A stretch of 64,000 nt of DNA from Blasia pusilla (Eukaryota; Marchantiophyta; Marchantiopsida; Blasiales): NCBI GenBank assembly GCA_050084515.1, contig CM114273.1, forward strand, positions 21,018,001 through 21,082,000, read 5' to 3'. Shown here in pieces: positions 22,779 through 33,829 of the stretch. The position numbers and the translations under genes were made by a program. The first letter of the stretch is position 1, and the number at the start of each line of letters is the position of its first letter. Below the pieces are notes generated by a model. It ran no database searches. It saw only the letters and a program-made list of their open reading frames with translations, and was not told where the DNA came from.

Positions 22779-23275
22779 GTGTTCATGGCATGCATTGCCA
22801 TCTCCACCGTCGCCATGTGATGAGGGTATGGGTGAAGGACCATTGCCTTCACGCAAAAATGTGCCTCCAATGAGTTGGGCCGCTCCTCCGCAAACTTGGT
22901 CCACGCCATGAACCTGTGATTTCCATCCCAGATGAAGAAATGCAGATTCCTCATCCAGCTGAATTCCGTGCCCTCAACTTGCCTTTTGAAGTCCTGGTCT
23001 CGCATCCTCCAGAATGTGTCGAGCTTTTCCAAGTCCTCCTCGGTAACTAGAGCTTGGTTTCCATGCTCGTCGTAAGGCTGAACATAGAAGGGAGGAAAGC
23101 TGTCGACGTAGGATGCTGTCGCCGCCGATTGTTTTAGCTTCGCGATGTCCTCGTCGGACTGAATTTCGCGGACGTATTCCATTGACCGCAATCGGCGAGT
23201 GGAATCTCGGGCGTTGTGGCCCTCCATGAGTGCCATCCGCTTTACCACCGTCGTAACCGGGACAAGAGGAATAAG
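22779..23275 (-). pseudogene. Leftward transposon gene, ParB-like exon (left copy)
   Basis: Encodes VTTVVKRMALMEGHNARDS, YVREIQSDEDIAKLKQSA, then FFIWDGNHRFMAWTKFAEE. The last segment, a strand followed by DGNHR and a helix, is the hallmark of the ParB/sulfiredoxin-type fold (GxxR box), which binds DNA or nucleotide in other proteins. It is spliced at both ends: a 62-bp intron upstream (23276-23337) and the palindrome intron downstream. This exon is open in the left copy. The ParB assignment rests on one box and is tentative. Confidence 0.55.
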
Positions 23276-23337
23276 CTACACTGAAATCCCAATGAATTGC
23301 AATTCACATAATTAAAAAAACCCAGAACCTCTCTTAC

Positions 23338-23997
23338 CCGCTCGAAAATGGGATCGGTTTCTTGACCAGCTAACTTGTCTGAGACAGAGGCTGGCAAATC
23401 GACTGGGAACTTGTCGATCCGATAGAGGTTGATGTCCTCCGCCGGGCTTGGAGTCGAGAATGACCGCTCTTCGGCTTCTTCGGCCATGTCCACCATCTCC
23501 ACGCTGGCGGTTCTCATGACCTCGTCGTCATCGATTTCAACTTCAAGCGTTTCCACTATGTTGATTGTGTCCCCGGACTTCGTGGGGGACATTTCCCGCA
23601 TCTCAACACTTGCTGTTGGATGGGCTGGGCTATCGTCAATGGCTATCGCTTTTTCCCTCCTCGCTTTAGCCAATTCCGCCCTCCTCACCGACGCGTCCAG
23701 ACGCTTCTTTTCTCTCTTTTCGTCGGCGATCCTTTTCTTCAAGGCCTGCGACGTCTCGGCCTCTGCGCTCTGTTTATCTAGCGTCTCTTGAACTCGTCTC
23801 GCAAGAAGCACTTGGTTGTGCATCTCCGCTTCCCTTTCCCGCTCCTCGATTTCCTGCTGCCTAATTTCATTCGCTAACGAGGGCCGGGAGAAGTCGACGC
23901 AGAGTCCTAATGGACTTCGGAGTGAAGCTCCCTGCACTTGTTGGCTTGTGATTTTTTCCTCGTCATTTTTTCCGGAAATGCCTCCACCTATGTCCAC
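23338..23997 (-). pseudogene. Leftward transposon gene, N-terminal coiled-coil exon (left copy)
   Basis: Highly charged and helical: EREREAEMHNQVLLARRVQE and LKKRIADEKREKKRLDASV form a long coiled coil. An acidic stretch (VEIDDDEVMRTASVEMVDM) follows, then LYRIDKFPVDLPASVSDKL. The exon ends FER before a GTAAGAG donor. Compared with the right copy (start MTRKKAQATK), the first ~25 codons are frame-shifted here, so the native start is probably the ATG near 23974. No enzymatic domain is seen; a DNA-binding or assembly role is a guess. Confidence 0.6.
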
Positions 23998-24217
23998 GAC
24001 GAATCCCTTGATCAGTCGCCTTGCTGATGTCGAGATGGGAGCTCGAATCGTCCCGCTATCGCTCGGTCGAACCGTCTCGCTCTCGTTCCCTCCTATCGAC
24101 TCGTGATGTGTCGCCGTGTGAAATGCCCCTTCGTATCTGATCAGCTGGTGCGCGGGAGAGTGAGGAGTGAGGAATGAAGATCACGAAATGAGAAACCGGA
24201 AATGAGCGATTTCCGCC

Positions 24218-24227
24218 CTATTTATAC
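24218..24227 (-). promoter_or_regulatory. TATA box of the leftward transposon gene
   Basis: GTATAAATAG on the minus strand, about 230 bp before the likely start codon. Identical in the right copy (60317-60326). Confidence 0.65.
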
Positions 24228-24314
24228 TTTTCTAGCCGTTGGGCTGACCGTTGGGTCTCGTCGTCCTTTCGATGGCGACGTGCCAGATGTTACGGAAGTC
24301 CAGACGTGAAAAAT

Positions 24315-25035
24315 GGCAACCCGTCGGAGTCCAACAGGTTGCGCGGCCCCGCCATCCTGGGTACGTTGCCACGTGCGCGAGCAACCCGTCGGAGATCGAC
24401 GGGTTGAGCGCCTCCGTCGTCTTCGGAAAAGAACGCGAGGCGCCTGCGCAACCCGTCGGAGACCGACATGTTGCGCGCCTCCGCCATCCTGGGTACGTCA
24501 CCACATGCGCGAGCAACCCGTCGGAGACCGACGGGTTGAGCGCCTCCGTCGTCTTCGGAAAACAACGCGAGGTACCCGCGCAACCCGTCGGAGACCGACA
24601 TGTTGCGCGCCTCTGCCGTGTTTGGGACGGGAATGGGACGTATCTTGGGCAATCCATCGGAGACCGTTGGGTTGCACGCTTCCCTCATCAAGGGTTAAGA
24701 ACGAGGGCTTCCCGTGCAAGTCGTCGGAGTCTGGCTGGCTGCACCACAAGGCGAGGCCCTTGCGCAACCCGTTGGAGGGCGACGGGTTGCACGCCTCGCC
24801 CTCTTTGGGCTAAAAGGTGAGGCACCCGCGGAACTCGTCGGGAACAGACGGTTTGCACGCCTCCGGCATCTTCAGGCAAGAAGGATCGGTTTTCGAGCAA
24901 CTCGTCGGAGAGCGACGGGTTGCTCGCTTTGACAATGTTTAGCAGAAGCGTGCAACCCGTCCGATGCCGATGGGTTGCAGGCTTCGGTTAGCTTTGGGTA
25001 ATTTTTGAGTTACTAGGACTCCGACGGGTTCCAAG
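24315..25035. repeat. Palindrome array (c) between the divergent promoters
   Basis: Sites at about 24318, 24381, 24449, 24514, 24581, 24648, 24717, 24765, 24830, 24897, 24952 and 25015, near-regular at ~65 bp. The first part shows a higher-order ~134-bp repeat in which two spacer types alternate (CCATCCTGGGTACGT and GTCGTCTTCGGAAAA). The array sits between the leftward TATA (24218) and the rightward TATA (25183), so it occupies a bidirectional promoter. Confidence 0.9.
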
Positions 25036-25182
25036 TGTGATGCGCAACCCTCTGCTTCCCAAATCCGGTAACATATTGCAAATGCAATTGAATGTGTTCT
25101 GGTGGATCCATTGTGTCAGACAATGTCACCCACCGAATTCATCTTGTCAGTAAAAATCACAGAGTATCTGTTTCCTATTCAC

Positions 25183-25222
25183 TATAAATTAAATATTCTC
25201 ATTCTCATTCTCATTCTCAGTC
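25183..25222 (+). promoter_or_regulatory. TATA box and CATTCT repeat before the transposase
   Basis: TATAAAT at 25183-25189, followed by a short pyrimidine repeat (ATTCTC units to about 25222) and then the ATG at 25247. The right copy has the same TATAAAT at 61393 and a longer repeat. Confidence 0.6.
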
Positions 25223-25246
25223 TCCTCCCGTTGGAATCTTCTTGGA

Positions 25247-27961
25247 ATGGATAATTATGTTAAGCTCACTTGTGGCAGTCATCTGGCGGACCTTCCTCAA
25301 TCGGAAATCATTCGACCCCAAGCTCGTGAGTCTTTCATAGCAGTGGATGAAAATTTTCTGTCTATTCGATTTCTTCTCCAAATTGGAACCATCTTTGTAT
25401 CCAAAGATGTTAGGGTGGATGGTACGGAAGATATAATAGGTGAGACGGTCCATCCAGTGACCTCAGACCGTAAAGTATGGAATCTCCTACCTCTACCAAA
25501 TGGTCAATACAGAGTTTACGGCCTGCCCCTGAATTCGTCTGTTTCCCAAGTAGACGGTCTAGAATTTCCTAGTGCTCCGAGCTCTACGTTTGCAACTCCA
25601 AGCTCTGCAGATCCGGCTTCGACTCCAACCATGACGCTTTCAGAACAATGTTGTTTTTCCTGAAGAGATTCCGGATGTTATCAACTCGGTGGATGCTTTG
25701 ACACCAATCGGGCCCTCTGTCCGCCTACTCGTTCCTCTTGCGAGTATCAGGCAATAGTTTGCTTTTGTCTCTGCCCTTGAAAATGTTCAAGCACATTCTT
25801 GTCGACGAGTTGCCGCCCACGTACGATGGTAATTGCATTTTTGAGTTGCCTCCACTTGCTGCTCCTGCTCAAAAGAAGGATGGAGGACGCGTGAAGGGTA
25901 TGGACAGAAAGTCTGATTGTCATCGATGGTGCAGGCTTCAACGGACCAGTGCTTCAATTCCAGATGGTCCTTGGATTGTCTCCCGCCGCCAATGCGTGGG
26001 AGCCTTGGAGTGTAGAAGTCCAGCATGCCCGTATCTAGAGCGCAACGGGCGAGTCAATACGTCGCAATTCTCTCCCAAGAATGCAGAAACTCCCTACGAG
26101 GTCGGTGCCACCATACCGCTGGGAGGCCATCGATGTCCTCATTGTCAGGCATCACCCTTCTACGTTGGAGCGTGTCCTCCATACATATTTTTCATTGTCC
26201 ACGACTTGGGCTCCACGTCAGAGTATACAAGGCTGGCTGTCCATGTTGGCTCCCACACTCATCCTGTGACCGATGCAATTCAAAGACACATCAAGGAGGA
26301 TGTGGCGAAGAAAGTAGCCGAGGTCTCTGTAAAATCTCGGGTTCAAAGCCCGGAGTGATCAAGCTCACAACAGCATCACAAATTTGTGAACAATTGCTTG
26401 GAATCCCTGGACAGGGCGAGATCACGGCGGTTGAGGAGAAACAAATCTGGGAAAATCTCGCATTTCTTGCTGATCCTGAATGCTTCCAGAATTTGCTGCG
26501 TCAGATACGAGTTTAGGATGGAAAGACGGCCGAAATGGATGCCATCGCCAGAATCAAGGCCAACTCCAGATTTTCATTCATTCAGAGATGGCAGTTCATG
26601 GGCCAAGGAGGCGAGGGATCCAGGGCCTATGTCTTCAAAATATCAACCACAGGTCCGTCGAGTGGCCTCGATCTTATAGATTGAATGAGGGAAGGGGAAG
26701 ATCTTTACGGGAGCTGGGTAAGCTTTGATATTTGCTACAGAGTGCTGAACGGATGGTTGACGATGGGTGCTCACGTTTATGACCATGTGGAGAAGGGACT
26801 CAAAGCTATATTTGTCTGTGAAGTAAAGGCAGAAGACGTTGGCAGTTTGAAGATGTGGTGGTTACTCTTATTGGAGGTGGTGAAGGAAAACAAAAGGCCA
26901 CCTCCGGAAATTTATGGGTTCATGGCGAACAATGCACAACCTAGGTGGATTGCTATCCAGGAAGTGTTATGGGGTGGAGAGGTTCAACCGGAGAGGGAAA
27001 GGTTGGATGCTTTCCATTGGCAACAGTCTGTGACCCGGTACACCAAATCTTGCATCAAGGAGAATAAGAGGACAGAGCATGTGACTCTACTCCAACGCTG
27101 CAAGGACAGCAAAACCTTGAAGCAGTCCATGGAATGCCAGGAAGAACTTCATGGGTGGTGGAGGAAGCATGCGATTGAGGGGAAGTACAAAGAGTTGTGC
27201 TCTTGGTTGAGTTGGTGGACTGTACGTATGAGACAATGGGGAAACTTCATGCGGCAGGTGAGTTCACTATTTTGTCTTGTCAAGCTCACGCTGAGAATTG
27301 TTTGTAAAGTTGTAGCTCAGGATGAGAAGCGTGGGAATTATATGGATTTCAAACCCAAGAAACCAAGCAAGCTGTCGGATGCGACGGGTTGCCCGAGTGT
27401 GCAACCCGACGGAAACCGACGGGTTGCATCCAGATGTTTGGTGCAACCCGTCGGGACCTGACGGGTCACAGAGTCATTCATGGGATGCCTCGGCCTTGCA
27501 ACCCGTCGGGTTCCGACGGGTTGCAGTAGGTGGGTTTAAGGTTACAACACGTCGGGACCCGACGGGTCGGAGAGTTGTTCATGGGATGCCTCGGTCCTGC
27601 AACCCGTCTGGTTCCGACAGGTCGCTTATTTCTTTGACTCTTGAGTTATTTTCGTTCCCTTCTAACATTGCCGTCGTTGCAGGGATTGAACGTTCATGAA
27701 AATGCCCTCTGCCCCAACAAAAGTGGAGCAGAAAGTGTTCATTCCTCTTGGAGGTCGTCACAAGCATGCCAACGAATTTCACTTGTGGAGGCATGCCAAC
27801 AAGACCAGGCAAGAGCAATGCTACAGTCTGCAGCATCCCATATCTTTCTCACAAAAGGCATAACAAAAGGAAAAGGGCCGTCGATCTACGAGCTCTATGT
27901 TAGGGCAGCTATGAGATCTGGTGATGAAAAATTGTATGTCGAAGCTGGAAGAAGAAGGTGA
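25247..27961 (+). pseudogene. MULE-like transposase (left copy)
   Basis: Starts MDNYVKLTCGSH. A first domain to about 25640 is followed by a Cys/His zinc cluster (CHRWCRL, CVGALECRSPACPYLE, CPHC, and HVGSHTHPV, resembling WRKY/GCM/FLYWCH-type fingers of Mutator transposases). A DDE-like core comes next: SFDICYRVLNGWLTMGAHVY, FVCEVKAEDVGSLKM, FMANNAQPRWIAIQEV and DAFHWQQSVTRY. The CAG codon at 27255 abuts a GTGAGT donor. A 425-bp palindrome intron ends at 27682, and the last exon has PNKSGAESVHSSW and GPSIYELYVRAAM. Frameshifts near 25650 and stops at 26356, 26515 and 26683 kill it. Superfamily is by resemblance only. Confidence 0.6.
27258..27682. repeat. Transposase intron with palindrome array (d)
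   Basis: Phase-0 GT-AG intron. Six sites at about 27376, 27401, 27444, 27498, 27546 and 27600 fill its middle. Here the centre differs (TCGGG.CC.GACGGG), so this is a distinct subfamily. The flanking exons have no sites. Confidence 0.85.
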
Positions 27962-28504
27962 TTGCACTACCTGATCGGTTAGGAGTTGAGTGTACTTTAG
28001 AGGATGTCCTTGGTACATTCAACTAGTTCAACTTTATGCTACCCTGGCCATTCTTGACTGTGATTTCTAAGTAGAGTGTGCTTGTTGGGTTCCACTGGCC
28101 ACTCCATTCAAAGCACTCTAGAGAAAGGAAGGAGTTTTGGTTAGTAGGGTAAGGATAGGATTGTGATACTGAAGTGGAGAGAGTTTCTCCAGCCTCTTAA
28201 GGTAGAAGAGGTGGGGTTTACAGTTGTTAAGGAGTACATCTTGTAGATCTGATCTTATGATCTGGCCCTGAGCTCTTACATGGGACCGAACTGGTGGAAT
28301 TAGCAACATTTTCACCTGGGTTGTGTGCTGGCCATGTATTACCTGGTGAGAGAGGATCCATGCTCGGATGGGTACAGCTTAGATAGTTTATACAATTCCC
28401 CCCCCCCTCCCCCCCGCGAATTTACATGGAAAATGGTACCCCCTTACTTGGAGGAAGGGAAAAGTTGTCGTCGCTGATGCATCACGTAAACTTTTAGGCA
28501 TTTT
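27962..28504. other. Right flank of the left DNA transposon
   Basis: No gene seen from 27962 to 28356. At 28357-28486 about 130 bp (GATCCATGCTCGGATGGGTA and onward) matches 18925-19053 in inverted orientation, with a C-tract expansion at 28397-28418. Confidence 0.5.
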
Positions 28505-30101
28505 TTAGGACTTTGGAGACCAAGCCTTGCACTTCCCCACCTTCACCGCCAGGCCGACACGTGCCAACTGTGCTGAAAAGTGCTCGAATGCAGGGACAAC
28601 CAAATCTCCAGGACCAACAATATGAGTATCATCATGAGCGGAGGGAACATGCAACCCGGGAAAGCCTCCACCGAGAAAGAACCGCTCGGTAATGAGCCCA
28701 AGAAACAACGCGCCACCAGAGGGTCACCAGGCGAGTCCCGGTAGAGGACTCCAAGACCGTGACCTCCTCCTCGAATCGACCATGGTGGAAATAGAGGGCC
28801 AAAGGGGCCCCATAGAAAGCTTGCTGCACAAAGGGAATGAGGCTCGCCATGGGGCCACCGCGTCCCTCAACTCTGTGAATATAGTAGCCCGAGATCTTGA
28901 GTTGAAGGCGTTCTCCACGCCCACTTGAGAACCACCCACTCTAGATGTACATCTAGACAAGCCCTCAAACCTAAGGCAACCGTCTCACATCCGGTGGCGT
29001 GGCAACTCCAAACGATGCGGACTCGGATGTGACTCGAAAGCCTCACGGAATTGCAAAGCGAGAGTACGACTCACCAACCGCAAGAGCACCTCACCACCGG
29101 CAATCGGACGGATACCACCACCCTCCTTGACAACGCCAAAAGTCGCCCCGCCCCTAATACTTGGGCCATCTTTGTTGGCACTCTCCTGAGCTAGGTGAGA
29201 GGCAACCTGAAGCAACTTCGAGAAGCGCGCTAGCGGTGTCCTCGGAAGGAAAGCAATCACGAAGGTGTTCGTACATCATACCAAACAAACCTCCGGCCGC
29301 AATCCTCGGAGAACGTCCGAGTGCCCGTGCAAAGAGGGATGGGTCAAGGCATATAGCCGTGTCGTGGTGGAAGTCACGTGCAAAAGCCGGAATGTCAACC
29401 GCTGGGCGAGGATGTAGCCTCGGAGGGCATCGATGGTAACAAACTGAAGAAGGAGCCATGTCCATCGGGCGAAGAGCACGCGCAGCTCGCGAGTACTCAG
29501 GCTCGCCTTGATGTCCTACATCGCCGCAACCTGGCTGCTCCAGGATCGTCCGCCGGGAAACCAGGTGAACTACTACCTGGCGAATGCCACAAACTCACTC
29601 TGCAGAGACTCCCAATCACCTCCTCGAAAGCGTCTCAGACGTGCTATAACCTCTCTATGACCGGCCTTCCCTCCCTGAGTGTAACAAAGACACCATCGTG
29701 GAAGGAGAAGTAGTAGGCACCAAGAGAGCTCATCCATAGGATCAAGGGCGATCCTAGCGAGGGGAAGGAGGAATGCGTGGCGGAGGTCGTCCCGAATAGC
29801 ATGGGGATCCTATGAAACAACCTCGGGGGGAAAACGGGTCTCAAGAGACCTATAATGCTACTGGTGGGACCTCAACCACTCCCATGCCTCAGAGGGGGCG
29901 ATGATGATGCAGAAGCACCGGAGAGCATCCATGGTCGACAGGAGGGACCACCCATCCAAATCTATCAAAGTCAGGATGTTTAGCCGCTAAGTGGTTCCGA
30001 ATTCCTGAACGAGTGAAGAATTCGGGACAACATGGGCATTTAGTATCCCGACTAGACGACCCACGGGTCCCCACACGGGAGCCGATGCGTGGTCGAGGCA
30101 T
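28505..30101 (-). pseudogene. Non-LTR retrotransposon reverse transcriptase remnant
   Basis: Blocks read 30101 to 28505. A C2H2-type finger (CPCCPEFFTRSGIRNHLAAKH) near the N-terminus is followed by AGGLFGMMYEHLRDCF, a reverse-transcriptase stretch FGVVKEGGGIRPIAGGEVLLR, then ENAFNSRSRATIFTELRDA (counterpart of the first catalytic Asp region), and DDTHIVGPGDLVVPAFEHF (YADD box, first residues altered). Such N-terminal fingers with a non-LTR enzyme recall R2/NeSL-type LINEs. Several frameshifts and stops break it. It is single copy in this window and lies outside the duplicated segment. Confidence 0.6.
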
Positions 30102-30767
30102 GGATGCAACTCACCAAGAAGAGGACATGGCCCCCTCCAATAAAATCGTGCGACAATCCCCCGTCAATAACACTCCTATCATCCCCATTCGAACGAGCGG
30201 TCCTGGCAAACCACTCTCTTCCCGTCCACGGTAATGCTCCCTCTAACATAAACTCTCACCTACCGACATCACCTAGGACTTCTAGTCCCAACCCCCTCCC
30301 AAAAATAAACTCATGAATACGTAGAGTTGCTAAGAGTGTGAAAAGATCATGGGCCCTTCGAGATAAAATAGATGAGAAGAAAAGTGTATGTACGGGAGGG
30401 GTAACAAATACAAACGTGAATCGAACCAAAATGAGAAGCACATACGACAAATACGACAAACAAGAAAGGACTTGGGAAAGGAGGGGAAGGGTGGGTGAAT
30501 AGAGGACGTTACCTTGGGAAATTTCTCCAAATGACAATAAGCTAAGCCCTAATATTCACATTTGGAACCCTAATATGAACCGAATTCTAAAAAGATGAAT
30601 AAAAATAAAAATACTTCATGCCATGCAGCAAGGTCCAGATCAAAACGAAGCTCTCGTCACGCTCTCCGTTTCGACATGTAGCACGTCTCTTTTCGTCCCC
30701 TACGCCCTCCGTCCTTCCTCCCGCCGTCCCCGCCCAAAATCGCTGCCTACCGGTCACTCATCAGAAC
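30102..30767. other. No recognised gene
   Basis: Possible 5' part of the reverse-transcriptase element. Small open frames on both strands show no domain. Confidence 0.4.
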
Positions 30768-31580
30768 AGGCTTCTAAATCATGAAGCCTAAGCCGGCGGT
30801 TATTCACACGCGGCAGGCTGTGAATAACCGACGGCTAACAATTACTATCACAAGTACTTTTGATTTACTTCTAAATCATGAAGCCTAAGCCGGAAGTTAT
30901 TCAGTTCTAAATCATGAAACCTAAGCCGGCGGTTATTCACAAGCGACAGGCTGTAAATAACCGACGGCTAACAATTACTATCACAAGGAATTTTGATTCA
31001 CTTGTGAATCATGAAGCCTCAGCCAGCGGTTATTCACTTGTAAATCATGAAACCTAAGCCAATGATTATTCACACGTGGCAGGCTATGGATAGCCACCCA
31101 CTAACAATAACTATCACAAGGACTTTTGATTCAATCATGAAGCCAAAGCCGGCAGTTATTCACTTCTGAATCATGAAACCTAAGCCGGCGATTATTCACA
31201 GGCGGTAGGCTATGAATAACCTCCAGCTAACAATTACTATTACAAGTACTTTTGATTCACTTTTGAATAATGAAGCCTAAGCCGGTAGTTATTCACTTCT
31301 GAATCATGAACCTTAGTCGGAGGTTATTCACAGGGAGTTTTGATTCACTTCTGAATCATGAAGCCTAAGTCGACAGTTATTCACTTCTGAATCATGAAAC
31401 CTAAGCTGGTGGTTATTTGCAGGCGGCAGCCTGGGAATAACCACCGGCTAACAATTATTATCACAAGGAGTTTTGACTCACTTCTGAATCATGAAGCCTA
31501 AGTCGGCAGATTATTCACCTGTGAATCATGAAGCCGAAGCCGACGATTATTCACATGGAGTTTTGATTCACTTTCCAATC
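30768..31580. repeat. Hairpin-forming minisatellite
   Basis: Irregular repeats built from AATCATGAARCCTAAGCCGG, GGTTATTCAC and ACAATTACTATCACAAG. Several units contain both arms of a stem: 30791-30807 (AGCCGGCGGTTATTCAC) pairs with 30820-30836. Related pairs lie at about 30926-30972, 31055-31100, 31185-31225 and 31400-31450. Arms drift in later units. Confidence 0.8.
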
Positions 31581-33499
31581 ATTCGGGAAAAGCTACCAAG
31601 CATACCAAAATATACCGGGATTTCCAATCATACCGAGCTTGCCAATCATACCAAATCATACCAGGCTTGAATTACTATCACCGGGAGTTTTGATGTTTTT
31701 CTAAATCATCCTGGAAAACCACCGGGCGGTCATTTTTTGTCATTCCTTGACTGAAAAATGTCATGGTAGATGAGGCGTAGGGCGAGATAGTATCAAGGCC
31801 TTAGAGGGGTCTTGTACTTCCCTATTTTGAGAGGTCATATGTGACCTGCTCTTTGGAGGTGACCTACGAGTGTAGGTCACCCTTCCCTTTATGAGGAGTG
31901 GCAACCTTGGAGAGGTTGACCTTCCCAGCCATGTATGGCTACACTTGGACCTATAGGGTGGTGGGTTAGTTGGTAGTTGGTCTCATGAGGGGACCACATA
32001 TGTAGTTATTAGGGAGCTAGTAGGTGTGTACTATAGGTGGGAAGTAATCTGTTGGGAGGGAAGTGACTTGTGCGTACAAGTCACCCATGGAGGTGCCCAG
32101 GGGGGGTATACCTCGAATGAGGCTCATTTGAAGCTAATCTCCTTAGGATTGCAGATCCTTGTTGGGATCCGTGATACAATGTGACGTGCATGTATTCTGC
32201 CTGGATTCTCTCTTGAAGAGTGGGCTAGGAGTGATCGATAAGGAGATCACACATTTTGGGAATCCTTGTGTATACTTTCTCTTGTTGTTACACGAGTGCG
32301 TTTCTGAATCATGAGTATGGCTATTTGGATGAAGCACGGTTGATTGCAGATTTTATGAGAGTTTACAGTTCGTATTCAACTTTATATTAGGGTTGTCTAG
32401 TTTTCATGTGTAGAGATGTTAGGATTCATAGCTAGATGGATCTTAGACATGTGTGTGCATGACACCCAATGTATGTTGACAGCGGTGTGTTTTCGCACGA
32501 CCAAAGGTTCATGGGGAAAAAGAATCCTGTCAACCGTTCACTTCCTTTCACAGCATTACTCCTTTCCTTCTTGCTTTGTTGTGTCAGGCAAGTCAAAATA
32601 ATTTCCAGAATTCTATTCATGTCACTCTTTTCTCAAAAGACCTTCCTTCCTAGAAATGGAAAACTCCTTGGTTAATGGTTTGATCGGCGGATATTTTTTG
32701 CTTCAAACTTTATGGGTTTCCTTGGCGGCTAATGGATAAATCCTTGGCTAATGCTTTGGTGGGCGGCTAATTTTTTGCTTCAAACCTTATGGGTTTCCTT
32801 GGCGGCTAATGGATTATTCCTTGGCTATTGGTTTGGTTGGCTCCTAATTTTTTGCTTCAAACCTTATGGGTTTGCTTGACAGCTAGCTCCTTACTCTGCG
32901 GCTAATGGTTCGCACGGCGGCTGTTGGTAGTGTCGTCGGCTTTTCCTAACTTTGTGTTTCTATTGTACTTAGCATGAGATGGCTAAAGTTGCAGCAATAG
33001 TGAAGCAAGAGGACGCTTCAATAACAATACCCACAGATACTGGAAATCCATCTCAAACTGTAAGATGGATTCCTCACCCCATTGCTTGTAAATGCATGCC
33101 AATTTACACTCCCAGCTGGAAGATAAGGAAGTTTGTGTTCACAATATCTTCATTGGAATGTTGTTGCAGGTTCAACAAGATTCACCATAGGTATTGCAAG
33201 ACAAGAAGATATCCGATTTGATAGAATCAATACATCAGCAGGTAATACTCCATATTGAACCAATTTCTGTGAGAAAACAAAAAGTGACGAAATCACTTAA
33301 ATCTTTACAAAACTTAGAGATACAAAGTGGCCTAGTCCATCCGTGCGCTCACAGAAGAGCTTCAATGGAACCTGAACATGGAGATAACTCCACATACAAG
33401 AATGCGCTACCACTACGGCTCCCGACTATTTCACTACTCGAGAAACTAGGGTTTTTACCTATTTTTCTTTGTTTCTATTAATAGAAAATTTTTGAATTT
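31581..33499. other. Non-coding stretch with a short tandem repeat
   Basis: No gene supported. Three ~76-bp tandem units start at about 32665, 32741 and 32818 (TCCTTGG.TA.TG.TTTG, then TTTTTTGCTTCAAAC.TTATGGGTTT). The remainder has no visible structure. Confidence 0.6.
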
Positions 33500-33572
33500 T
33501 AGGATTTATCTAACCCTATACTGCATCAGGGTGCCCCGCACCTTGATGCAATATAGGGTTAGATAAATCCTA
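33500..33572. repeat. Foldback with 33-bp arms
   Basis: Arms 33500-33532 and 33540-33572 (TAGGATTTATCTAACCCTAT start) are complementary except for two positions, around a seven-base GCCCCGC loop. It is a single-copy MITE-like or small-RNA-precursor-like structure. Confidence 0.8.
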
Positions 33573-33829
33573 GTAACGCTACTCCATAAACCACCTACGT
33601 CATATTACTATGACTCCTTCGACGTCTAAGTCGGAACCATCAATCTAGGCTACTCCTCATACAAGGGGGCTGATCAGATTAATGGTGCTCAGAGAAGTGG
33701 ATGTTGAGAATCCAACAATTTCCAATATATTTTTTGGTTGGTATAAAACTTGGGAATGTGTACATTGAATCTGATTATGGTTGTTTGAAAGTTTCAGAAT
33801 TCCACTACTACTGTGTTTGCTCGACCTAG

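Larger units (their letters stand above)
1..27250. repeat. Left copy of a ~25-kb segmental duplication
   Basis: Read side by side, this stretch matches 41345-63360 in the same orientation and the same order of parts: hAT remnant, hairpin and tandem-repeat block, Ty3/gypsy element, two-gene DNA transposon. Most aligned lines differ at only a few bases. The left copy alone has 13350-16825 and a complete hAT middle. The right copy alone has the integrase PHD tail and a hairpin duplication. Shared nonsense codons show that the transposons were dead before the duplication. The true left boundary may lie outside the window. Confidence 0.9.
16826..28490. mobile_element. Two-gene DNA transposon with palindromic repeats (left copy)
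   Basis: A leftward gene (18551-24000) and a rightward transposase gene (25247-27961) diverge from a shared ~950-bp promoter region. Arrays of a 25-bp palindrome fill that region and the long introns. The right copy (54250-63360) has the same plan. Zinc finger plus DDE-type sequence suggests a Mutator-like element. The outer ends are not firmly defined: about 130 bp near 18925-19053 recurs inverted at 28357-28486 and could be a terminal or subterminal inverted repeat. Confidence 0.65.

Noticed and set aside
22190-22820. Protein frames rich in VGLRRVA/NPSDSDGLL-type repeats
   Set aside because: They are translations of the palindromic DNA repeat in all frames and both strands; they lie in an intron.
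24232-24932. Overlapping open frames on both strands in the promoter array
   Set aside because: Same cause: repetitive palindromes give long open frames with Arg/Pro/Thr-rich content and no domain.
24315-25035. CRISPR array (regular 25-bp palindromic repeats with ~40-bp spacers)
   Set aside because: Eukaryotic context with introns, spacers repeat and invert among themselves, repeats vary strongly, and no cas genes are present. It is a transposon-associated palindrome array.
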